NCBI GenBank assembly: GCA_016781635.1
Contig: JADDPY010000264.1
Span: 1 to 5,555 of the forward strand
Reading direction: 5' to 3'
Source of the DNA: Rubrobacter sp.
Lineage (GTDB): Bacteria > Actinomycetota > Rubrobacteria > Rubrobacterales > Rubrobacteraceae
DNA: 5,555 bases
Below the pieces are notes generated by a model that ran no database searches, was not told where the DNA came from, and saw nothing but the letters and a program-made list of their open reading frames with translations. Shown here in pieces: positions 1 through 5,555 of the stretch. The position numbers and the translations under genes are program-made. The first letter of the stretch is position 1, and every line of letters begins with the position of its first letter.

Positions 1-1
1 T

Positions 2-115
2 GAAGTGCCGGAGGAGACGACCGAGGGTGGCCAGCAGGGTGGTGCGGGCGACGACCAGCAGGGCGAGATGCCCGAGCACACGCCGGAGACGGGTGCCGGT
101 GGTATGGCCGAATGA
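2..115 (+). CDS. 3' end of an unidentified upstream gene with an acidic Gly/Gln-rich tail (partial)
   Basis: An open frame enters from the left edge and ends at TGA 113-115, giving the last 37 residues of a protein. The tail contains 8 Glu, 2 Asp, 4 Gln and 9 Gly and no Lys or Arg, so it is strongly acidic and probably disordered. By my count 29 of 37 codons end in G or C, which fits a real GC-rich coding frame. The stop overlaps the ATG of the next gene, the usual sign of translational coupling inside an operon. No domain is visible in this fragment, so the function cannot be named. Because its neighbours are polytopic membrane glycosyltransferase-like proteins, it could be the cytoplasmic tail of another membrane protein or glycosyltransferase; that is inference only. 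The alternative frame starting at GTG 27 is Arg/Pro-rich and looks like a shadow. Confidence 0.7.
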   Translation, partial: EVPEETTEGGQQGGAGDDQQGEMPEHTPETGAGGMAE

Positions 116-117
116 TG
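112..117 (+). promoter_or_regulatory. Start/stop overlap (ATGATG) coupling the upstream gene to the YfhO-like gene
   Basis: The TGA stop of the upstream frame (113-115) sits between two in-frame ATG codons at 112-114 and 115-117. Whichever ATG is used, the start overlaps the stop, as ATGA or as TGATG. There is no strong Shine-Dalgarno sequence in front, only GGTGG at 98-102. A ribosome finishing the upstream gene could restart here, which would link expression of the two proteins. The overlap is seen directly; the coupling is inferred. Confidence 0.6.
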
Positions 118-2559
118 CGTCTGCATCTCGTTACCCGTGTCCTGCCTGTTGCCCGCCGCCGTCCTTCCTCAGACCTCCTCGCCGTACTGCTGCTGCTGGC
201 GCTCACTATGGTGGCCGGGTGGAGCAGCCTGACGCAGGGCACCGTGATCGGGCAGGACTCGGCGACGATGTTCTATCCATGGTACGTCCATATGGGCGAA
301 CGATTGCGCTCCGGTGACATACCGGCGTGGAATCCGTATCAGCTCTCCGGAACGCCCTTTGCCGGGGACCCGCAGTCAGGGTGGATGTACCTTCCAGCGA
401 TGGTGCTTTTCACGGTCCTGCCGCTCTCCCTCGCTGCCAAGACATACCTGTTCTTCCACCTGGCGCTCGCTGGGATAGGGGCGTATGCTTTGGCGCGGGT
501 GCTGAGGATGGGGGTAGCTGCGGCGCTGCTCTCGGGGATCTCGTACGGGTTCTGCAGTCTCTTGTACGAGCGTAACGTCAGCTATTTCGGCTGGTCCGCC
601 ATCATGGCGTGGCTACCCTTCACTATCCTATTTGCGGAGTTAGCCATCCGCAGCACGAGCAGGCTCACGAGGGGAGTCTATTGGGGCGGTTCGGCATTCT
701 GCCTCAGCCAGATCCTCGCCGGATGGCTGGGGCAGGGATCCTACTATGCGTTGCTCGCCGTTGGAGGGTTCGTAGCCTACCGCACACTACTCGATCCACC
801 GGACTCGACCTCGCGCATCCGCGCGCGCTTCGGAATGCTGTTGCTGCACGGTGGTGCGCTCGTGCTGTTCGGGTTCACGCTCGCCGCAGCCGGGGTGCTG
901 CCCCGGTTAGAGTACAACGCGGTGTCAAATCTTGCCGGTGGATACGTTGGCGCCAGATACCAAGCGGTGATCGGTGGCTGGTCGATTCGCGACTGGGGAC
1001 TCCTTCTCGATCGCAATGACCGGTACTACGCGGGGGGAGCGACGTTGGCGCTCGCCGTCCTAGCTCCGTTCGTCGCACGGAGACACCATGCCACGCCGTA
1101 TTTCGCGGCGCTCACTCTCGCCGTGCTCGTCCTTACCGGGCAGGGACCAACGCCGCTCCATAGTCTTCTGTATGCGTTGCTGCCTCGCTTCTCGCGGCTG
1201 CACCCGCACCATCCTGGAGTTATCACCCTGGTGCTCTATCTCGGGCTGGCGTTGCTCGCGGGGGCTACCTGGAACCACCTCCCTAAGCGCGGCAGGGGGG
1301 CCACGCTCCTAGTGCTGCTGCCGGTCGCGACAGTGCTAATCATTCGAGCGCTCAATGTAAGCGTCGCGGGCGCGACACTGCTCGTGGTGGGGCTCGCCGG
1401 AGTGCTGTTTGCGGCCGCCGTGTTGCTGCCGAGGGGGCGTGGCGTGGCAACGGCGCTGCTGCTATTTGTGGTGTTCACCGATCTCCTCTCAGTTGGAACA
1501 GTGTTACTGGAGAAGCGCCGCGAGCACGAGAAGGTGAATCTGAACTCCTTTTACGCACCCACGCGGGCCGCGGCGTTCCTGCGGGAGGAGGGCAAGCAGG
1601 AGCAGTTCCGCTACTTCAGCTTCGCTGAAAAGCGCAACGGACTCGCAATCCGCCACCACGAGAACTATGCAGATCCGCTCGCTAAGGCCGTCATCTCCGC
1701 CAGCCGCTCCGTCCCAGCCCACCTGCAGGACATACAAGGCTACAATTCCGTTCGCATCGCACGGTACGAGCGGCTCTTTACCGCGCTCAATCGCGCCTTT
1801 CTTGGCTATCGTAACTCCTATGTCTCTCCGCGAGGCATCCAATCGCCACTTCTGGATCTCCTCAACGTGCGATACATCGTCGTTCCGGAGTCCAAGCCTC
1901 GGAGGTGGAGCGGCACGCAGTGGCTGGAGAGCGCGTATCCGATCGTCTACGCCGGGTCCGGGAACCAGATTTTCGAACGGTCAAGGACGCTCCCACGCGC
2001 GTGGATCGTGCACAGCGCGCAACGGACCGAGCCCAAGGAGGCCCTGAATCTGCTAGCCTCGAGGCAGGTCGACCCGAGGAGGACGGTGCTGCTCGAGCAG
2101 CAGCCTCCCTCGCTTGCGCCCGTCGCTGATCCCTCGGCGGATAAGGCCGAGATTACGAGTTACGAGGCGGAGCGGATCGAGCTCCAGACCTCGACCGGCG
2201 CAGAGGGCATGCTGGTGGTGAGCGAGGTATACTATCCCGCGTGGAAGGCGTACGTCGACGGACGGCCCGTCCCGGTGTACGTTGCCAATACAGTGCTCCG
2301 GGCCGTACCCGTCCCGGCGGGAGATCATATAGTGGAGCTGAGGTATGAGTCGACCGCGTTGAGAGCCGGCATCGCGCTCTCGCTCCTCGCATACCTGACG
2401 CTCGCCGCCCTGTGCGTCGCTGCCCTGCGCCGGAGGCGCAACCTCGCGCGCGTGCCAGCCTTCGATCTGGACACCCGAAACGACGAGGGGTCTCTGACAG
2501 CGGGTTCACCCTATCCAGCCCCGTCCGGGTGGGCTAAGCGCCAAGCGGAATCGAGGTAA
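112..2559 (+). CDS. YfhO-family polytopic membrane protein (GT-C-like)
   Basis: This 815-residue protein has YfhO-family architecture. A short Arg-containing N-terminus leads into TM1 (about residues 21-37). An outer loop follows with an Asp at 49 (GQDSATMFYPWY, 47-58), then WNPYQLSGTPFAGDPQSGW (73-91), the family's typical loop-1 signature. Roughly a dozen more hydrophobic segments run to about residue 464. A large extracytoplasmic region spans about 466-748 and carries DIQGYNSVRIARYERLF (540-556), LLDLLNVRYIVVP (580-592) and the terminal beta-rich segment with YYPAWKAYVDG (707-717). A last TM (about 751-771) and an Arg-rich cytoplasmic tail close the protein. YfhO proteins are linked to glycosylation of surface polymers such as lipoteichoic acid in Firmicutes; the acceptor here is unknown. 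Asp49 is at the place where GT-C enzymes carry a catalytic acidic residue, which is inference. ATG 112 and ATG 115 are both possible starts. Only a weak GGTGG (98-102) lies upstream, so coupling to the preceding gene is likely. Family confidence is high; exact activity is uncertain. Confidence 0.9.
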   Translation: MMRLHLVTRVLPVARRRPSSDLLAVLLLLALTMVAGWSSLTQGTVIGQDSATMFYPWYVHMGERLRSGDIPAWNPYQLSGTPFAGDPQSGWMYLPAMVLFTVLPLSLAAKTYLFFHLALAGIGAYALARVLRMGVAAALLSGISYGFCSLLYERNVSYFGWSAIMAWLPFTILFAELAIRSTSRLTRGVYWGGSAFCLSQILAGWLGQGSYYALLAVGGFVAYRTLLDPPDSTSRIRARFGMLLLHGGALVLFGFTLAAAGVLPRLEYNAVSNLAGGYVGARYQAVIGGWSIRDWGLLLDRNDRYYAGGATLALAVLAPFVARRHHATPYFAALTLAVLVLTGQGPTPLHSLLYALLPRFSRLHPHHPGVITLVLYLGLALLAGATWNHLPKRGRGATLLVLLPVATVLIIRALNVSVAGATLLVVGLAGVLFAAAVLLPRGRGVATALLLFVVFTDLLSVGTVLLEKRREHEKVNLNSFYAPTRAAAFLREEGKQEQFRYFSFAEKRNGLAIRHHENYADPLAKAVISASRSVPAHLQDIQGYNSVRIARYERLFTALNRAFLGYRNSYVSPRGIQSPLLDLLNVRYIVVPESKPRRWSGTQWLESAYPIVYAGSGNQIFERSRTLPRAWIVHSAQRTEPKEALNLLASRQVDPRRTVLLEQQPPSLAPVADPSADKAEITSYEAERIELQTSTGAEGMLVVSEVYYPAWKAYVDGRPVPVYVANTVLRAVPVPAGDHIVELRYESTALRAGIALSLLAYLTLAALCVAALRRRRNLARVPAFDLDTRNDEGSLTAGSPYPAPSGWAKRQAESR
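2553..2556 (+). promoter_or_regulatory. Possible Shine-Dalgarno (GAGG) inside the end of the YfhO-like gene
   Basis: GAGG overlaps the last codons of the YfhO-like gene and lies 8 bases before a GTG at 2565, which is good ribosome-binding spacing. It is the best such motif in the interval before the next gene. It does not sit at a usable distance from the annotated start of that gene (2633 or 2636). It may serve the short leader frame 2565-2636, or it may be chance. Confidence 0.25.
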
Positions 2560-2564
2560 CACCC

Positions 2565-2636
2565 GTGCGCGCGAGAGTGATTGGCACATCAAGGGATGGA
2601 GCGCCCGTGACCGGGGGCACGACACTCAGACGGTGA
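2565..2636 (+). CDS. Possible 23-residue leader ORF before the GT-C glycosyltransferase gene
   Basis: A GTG at 2565 opens a 23-codon frame ending at TGA 2634-2636. The final A of the stop is also the first base of an ATG (2636-2638) in frame with the downstream glycosyltransferase. The deduced peptide is short and basic, beginning MRARVIGTSR, and resembles nothing I recognise. In favour: a GAGG 8 bases upstream of the GTG, and a TGATG junction like the one in front of the YfhO-like gene. Against: only 15 of 23 codons end in G or C, with two AGA and one AGG codons, so codon use is not clearly that of a coding frame. It could be a coupling leader, the true N-terminus of the next gene displaced by a sequencing indel, or chance. 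Confidence is low. Confidence 0.15.
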   Translation: MRARVIGTSRDGAPVTGGTTLRR

Positions 2637-4207
2637 TGGAGCGAGTCGGGCGGGGGAGGGTACTGCTACTCCTCGCGATCGTGACAACGTGCGTGCTGTA
2701 TGGTGCGTTGTTCGTGCTTGGACGCGTGCAGAGCATACCTTTCTTCCCCACGCAGACGCTGCAAAAGTTGCGCTGGCTCGACGAGGTCACCGCGAGGCTG
2801 ATGCCAGACAACCTCGAGGCTGCGAGCCGGAGGAGCGAGCTGGCGATAACCAACATGCTCCTGTTCGGCCTCGTCGCGCTTGGGCTTATCGGCATGTGGG
2901 TGCTGGCACTCCGGTTGGCGCGTGCGGGCGAGGTCCACATGGGACTCTGGTGGATCCTGATGCCCGTGGCGCTCTTCTCCGTCCCGCTAGTCCTTATGCC
3001 CGGCATGTTCTCCATGGACGCGTATCTGTACATGTTCTACGGTCGGACGCTCTCGACCTACGGCGAGAACCCGATTCTCATCGCCCCCAACCAATTCGCC
3101 GGTGACCCGCACTTGGGGTGGTTCCCCTATTGGAAGAATCTCCGCTCCGCGTACGGACCCGTCTGGTTGATGCTGTCGGGTGGACTGAGCACAATCGCAG
3201 GGGAGTCCAGGTTCGCGAACATCGTGACCTACAAAGTCGCCACGTTGGGGCTGCACGTCCTGACGATCGTTGCAATCTGGCTGCTGCTCCGTCGGGTTCG
3301 GCCAGAGTCGGCGGCTTGGGGGGCGGTCTTCTATGGCTGGAACCCGCTCGTCCTGATAGAGGTGGTGAACAGCGCCCACAACGACGTCATGATCGCCGCA
3401 TTCGCGGTGCTGAGCTTGCTTGCTGTTTCATGTGGACGCTGGCTGCTCGCCGTGTTTCTCGTCTCGGCTGCGGGGATGGTGAAGCTCACTGCGCTGGTCT
3501 TAATGCCTTTCCTCGTGCTCGCATGGATGATCGGTCTCCCAAGTGTTCGAGCAAGGCTCCGGGCAGCGCTGCTCGCCACCGCGGTCGCAGTGGTCAGCTC
3601 TCTCGCCCTCTACGCACCACTGTGGGCCGGTGCGGCTCTCTTGGAGAATAGCCTCGAAAATCCAGCTGCCACTCGTTACGCGCACACGTTCTGGGCTGTC
3701 CTGGGCGCCATACTGAATCGGGGCGCGGACAGAGCGGCAAGGGATGCGGTCCAGCAGCAGCTCCACCTGGTCCGGAACGCCGCGTTCGTGCTTGCGTTCA
3801 TATTCCTCGTCCTGTGGTTCGTCCGAGGCAGGCGCGAGCTGGCGCACGCCTGGGTGTGGGGCTGGTTCCTGTACTGCCTCTCCCTCTCTTGGATCTGGCC
3901 GTGGTACTTCGTGCTCCCGATCGCGATAGCGGCGGCTCGCGGTCCGAGTCGCACCGCGGCGCTCGCCGGAGGACTTACGTTTGGCGGCATGCTCTTCTGG
4001 TTCGGCTGGACGGCGCCGAGGATTTCACCTGTCACCTGGCTGAATCAGTACAAGTCCGTGTTACTGTTCGGCCCCCCGCTCCTGATTGTTGTGTGGCCTG
4101 CGCTTGGCAGAGGCGCAGAGCGTCTCCTGAGCCAGGGTGCCACTGGGACGCGGCAAGCTTCAGACAACAAGCAGGCAACCTCTGAGAGGATAGGCGGACG
4201 GGTTTAG
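2633..4207 (+). CDS. GT-C membrane glycosyltransferase, MptB/GT87-like (polyprenol-phosphate-sugar dependent)
   Basis: This 524-residue polytopic protein has about 11-13 hydrophobic segments, beginning at residues 9-30, 71-96 and 103-124. The outer loop after the third segment contains SMDAYLYMFYGRTLSTYGENP (127-147 region; key Asp129), then SAYGPVW (172-178). It is followed by GWNPLVLIEVVNSAHNDV (235-252), KLTA (284-287) and WIWPWYF (420-426). This order (Asp in the outer loop, YGP, NPL...HND, WPWY) is typical of GT-C enzymes of the alpha-mannosyltransferase MptA/MptB and GT87 kind. These take a sugar from a polyprenyl-phosphate donor and add it to a glycan on the outer face of the cytoplasmic membrane. 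Sugar and acceptor cannot be told from sequence. The C-terminus after about 492 is a short, polar, likely cytoplasmic tail. The start is uncertain: GTG 2633 and ATG 2636 are adjacent, and the nearest G-run (2613-2617) is too far upstream for a good ribosome-binding site. It lies 73 bases after the YfhO-like gene on the same strand, probably in one operon. Confidence 0.85.
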   Translation: MMERVGRGRVLLLLAIVTTCVLYGALFVLGRVQSIPFFPTQTLQKLRWLDEVTARLMPDNLEAASRRSELAITNMLLFGLVALGLIGMWVLALRLARAGEVHMGLWWILMPVALFSVPLVLMPGMFSMDAYLYMFYGRTLSTYGENPILIAPNQFAGDPHLGWFPYWKNLRSAYGPVWLMLSGGLSTIAGESRFANIVTYKVATLGLHVLTIVAIWLLLRRVRPESAAWGAVFYGWNPLVLIEVVNSAHNDVMIAAFAVLSLLAVSCGRWLLAVFLVSAAGMVKLTALVLMPFLVLAWMIGLPSVRARLRAALLATAVAVVSSLALYAPLWAGAALLENSLENPAATRYAHTFWAVLGAILNRGADRAARDAVQQQLHLVRNAAFVLAFIFLVLWFVRGRRELAHAWVWGWFLYCLSLSWIWPWYFVLPIAIAAARGPSRTAALAGGLTFGGMLFWFGWTAPRISPVTWLNQYKSVLLFGPPLLIVVWPALGRGAERLLSQGATGTRQASDNKQATSERIGGRV

Positions 4208-4235
4208 TGGAGCAGGTGTCGGTTCGGCGGAGCGA

Positions 4236-4257
4236 CGGGAGACAAAACGCACTCCCG
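4236..4257 (+). terminator. Hairpin after the glycosyltransferase gene, possible terminator
   Basis: CGGGAG (4236-4241) and CTCCCG (4252-4257) form a perfect 6-bp stem around a 10-base loop, 28 bases after the TAG stop at 4205-4207. It is the closest clean stem to the end of the plus-strand operon. No T-run follows, so it is not a classical intrinsic terminator; it could act as a T-less terminator or a 3'-end-stabilising structure. The stem is seen in the sequence; its role is inferred. Confidence 0.3.
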
Positions 4258-4330
4258 GCTCGCACGGAGTCGTTCTCCTCGGACGTGATGCATGCGACCT
4301 GCGAGGATGCCGGGGCTCCACACGCTACTG

Positions 4331-4392
4331 CGCCGCTCCCGGCGTGCCGCTGACGTACGACGGTGCGTCCTGACGGTTGACGCTGGCCGTCA
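4331..4392. repeat. Cluster of three small inverted repeats between the convergent genes
   Basis: Three stems lie almost back to back. CGCCG/CGGCG encloses a CTCC loop (4331-4344). GACGTAC/GTGCGTC encloses GACG (4352-4369), with one G-T wobble on the plus strand that becomes a mismatch on the minus strand. TGACGG/CCGTCA (4371-4376 and 4387-4392) includes the TGA stop of the minus-strand gene. None is followed by a T-run on either strand. The position between two convergent genes suggests a shared bidirectional termination zone, but stems this short also occur by chance in GC-rich DNA. The rest of 4208-4389 shows no convincing gene. Confidence 0.3.
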
Positions 4393-5555
4393 CCGGGGCC
4401 TCAGGATGAGCACATCGGAGTTCTCGAACGCGACCTCAAACAGGTCGCGCTCCTGCTTGAACACCGTCCATCGAGTGGGGCGCTTACCGTGCCAAAACGA
4501 GGGCGAGGGTAGTCGCTTGTACAACACCACGTAGCGCACATCGTATTGATCGATGATGGCGCGGGTGCGGGGGCCGGTCGGGTTGACCACGACCCGGAGC
4601 GCATCCCTGAGAGGTTTCACGCCGCTAGGCGGCAAGCCCCTTTGCCGGCGCAGTTGCCAGGGCGCGTACGACTGAAGTCCGGTGTATCCGCCCATCGCGA
4701 GCATCGCCCGACTCGGCACCTGATTGACGTGGGGGCTGACGATGATGCGTCCGCCCTTGTTGTGGTTTCGCAGCCACTTTCCTGCCGCCTCGATCTGCGG
4801 CGTCCGGAGCTGAGAGTCACTCTGCCTCGCACCGACACTGATGTTTTCGGCTGTAACGATGGCCACCGCTGCCGCGGCGAAGAGCGCCGCGGGCACACCC
4901 ACTGGGATGCGGGACGCGAGTGGACGTAAGGCGGTAACGAGCCCGACTGCGGCGAGCACAGCGAGGGGCACACCGAGATCTCGCGCGAATCGCTGGGGGA
5001 AGCCGCTCTCCGCCGTGCGGCTTCCGAGGTATAGGAACACGACCCAGAGAACAAGCACGACCGGAACCATGACCGATTGTATACGTGCGGCGCCTGGTCC
5101 TGCTGCGTGTCGGATGCTTGCGATGAGCGCGGATCCGCCGAGGAGCGCGAACCAGAGCACGGGCGCGGACGTGAGGCTGCGGAGGCGCGCCCAGATTACA
5201 GGGGCTTGCGTGCCCAGCACCTCCGACGCCGCGCCGAGAGTGCCCGTGCGCGGAGCCACCCCGAGGAGCGCCGCGACCGTGCTCGGCACCTGGTATGTGT
5301 CCCACACATACACGACCGAGAGCGCCCCGAGCGCCGTCAGTGATCCGAACACGACGAGCCCTGCCCGCCGCTGTCGCCACCACAGCCACGGCACGAGAAG
5401 CCCGCCCACACCGACCAGCGGGACGAGGTACAGCGCCGTGACGGAGTGGTACAGCACGACGGAGGACCCCACGAGCACGAGGAGCAGCCCTGACGCTGCC
5501 GAGGGCGCGCGTAGTAGCCTCAGGAGCGCCGCGACCACCAACGGCAGCAGCAACG
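4390..5555 (-). CDS. Polytopic membrane protein with extracytoplasmic C-terminal domain, GT-C-like (5' end outside window)
   Basis: The frame is open to the right edge and ends at TGA (complement of 4390-4392), so at least 387 C-terminal residues are present and the N-terminus is missing. A TTG at 5553-5551 could be read as a start but is more likely an internal Leu codon. Numbering from it, hydrophobic segments appear near 1-16, 21-45, 65-84, 130-147, 159-176, 190-208 and 217-235. They are followed by a soluble region of about 150 residues (237-387), probably outside the membrane. Visible motifs are LYHSVTALYLVP (34-45), FPQRFARDLGVPLAVLAA (185-202), AAGKWLRNHNKGGRIIVSP (256-274) and YDVRYVVLYK (337-346). 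The His-x-x-Thr membrane motif, the Arg-rich loop before a Pro-containing TM and the WLR/VRYVV soluble domain recall GT-C or GT39-like membrane proteins, but I do not recognise a named family. It converges on the glycosyltransferase gene across a 182-base gap, so it belongs to a separate transcription unit whose promoter is outside the window. Confidence 0.75.
   Translation of the reverse strand, partial: LLLPLVVAALLRLLRAPSAASGLLLVLVGSSVVLYHSVTALYLVPLVGVGGLLVPWLWWRQRRAGLVVFGSLTALGALSVVYVWDTYQVPSTVAALLGVAPRTGTLGAASEVLGTQAPVIWARLRSLTSAPVLWFALLGGSALIASIRHAAGPGAARIQSVMVPVVLVLWVVFLYLGSRTAESGFPQRFARDLGVPLAVLAAVGLVTALRPLASRIPVGVPAALFAAAAVAIVTAENISVGARQSDSQLRTPQIEAAGKWLRNHNKGGRIIVSPHVNQVPSRAMLAMGGYTGLQSYAPWQLRRQRGLPPSGVKPLRDALRVVVNPTGPRTRAIIDQYDVRYVVLYKRLPSPSFWHGKRPTRWTVFKQERDLFEVAFENSDVLILRPR

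Noticed and set aside
27..317. 96-codon plus-strand frame overlapping the starts of the first two genes
   Set aside because: It is Arg/Pro/Ala-rich, overlaps both the acidic-tail frame and the YfhO-like gene, and shows no recognisable domain. It is a GC-rich shadow.
2626..3033. 135-codon minus-strand frame opposite the start of the glycosyltransferase gene
   Set aside because: It is Ser/Thr/Arg-rich, fully antisense to a well-supported membrane-protein gene, and has no domain or ribosome-binding support.
358..3121. Recent duplication or recombination between the two plus-strand membrane genes, suggested by the shared FAGDPxxGW motif
   Set aside because: Codons differ at several positions and the flanking protein sequences do not align, so a recent DNA exchange is not supported.
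3118..3651. 177-codon plus-strand frame inside the glycosyltransferase gene
   Set aside because: It is an Arg/Gly-rich out-of-frame shadow. The main frame carries the conserved YGP, NPL...HND and WPWY motifs across the same bases.
4032..4265. 77-codon minus-strand frame that could extend from the non-coding gap
   Set aside because: Most of it is antisense to the glycosyltransferase 3' end, and its composition is not that of a recognisable protein.
4817..5389. 190-codon minus-strand frame overlapping the convergent membrane-protein gene
   Set aside because: It is Arg/Gly/Ala/His-rich low-complexity sequence. The alternative frame gives regular hydrophobic segments and a plausible soluble domain.
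5551..5553. TTG as the real start of the minus-strand gene
   Set aside because: The frame stays open to the window edge and the first residues are already in a hydrophobic segment, so the gene most likely begins outside the window.

Overview
This is a GC-rich bacterial window with no RNA gene, CRISPR array, insertion sequence or phage gene that I can see. It holds two complete genes and two cut by the window edges. All three genes whose family or topology can be judged encode large multi-pass membrane proteins of the glycosyltransferase-C (GT-C) type. GC-rich wobble positions, GTG/TTG-type starts and an MptB/GT87-like mannosyltransferase relative would fit Actinomycetota or Chloroflexota (for example Thermomicrobia-like bacteria). 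That is inference from general gene content; no marker gene settles the phylum.

Layout. Bases 2-115 (+) are the last 37 codons of a gene with a very acidic, Gly/Gln-rich tail. Its stop overlaps the start of an 815-codon YfhO-family membrane protein (112-2559, +). After a 73-base gap, which holds a possible 23-codon leader reading frame, comes a 524-codon GT-C glycosyltransferase (2633-4207, +) resembling polyprenol-phosphate-mannose-dependent alpha-mannosyltransferases. Bases 4208-4389 are non-coding and contain four small inverted repeats but no clear T-tract terminator. From 4390 to the right edge, on the minus strand, lies the 3' part of a convergent gene for another polytopic membrane protein with an extracytoplasmic C-terminal domain.

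How they may work together. The three plus-strand genes look like one transcription unit. YfhO-family proteins are linked to glycosylation of surface polymers. MptB/GT87-like enzymes move sugars from lipid-linked donors onto acceptors outside the membrane. The likely theme is therefore assembly or decoration of a cell-surface glycan, lipoglycan or glycoprotein. The minus-strand gene has a similar architecture and could belong to the same surface-glycan region, but it is transcribed separately.

I do not see a clearly new system. The points most worth a second look are the parallel RTG-ATG starts with an embedded TGA at both complete genes, the possible leader ORF, the inverted-repeat cluster between the convergent genes, and a short motif shared by the outer loops of the two complete membrane proteins.
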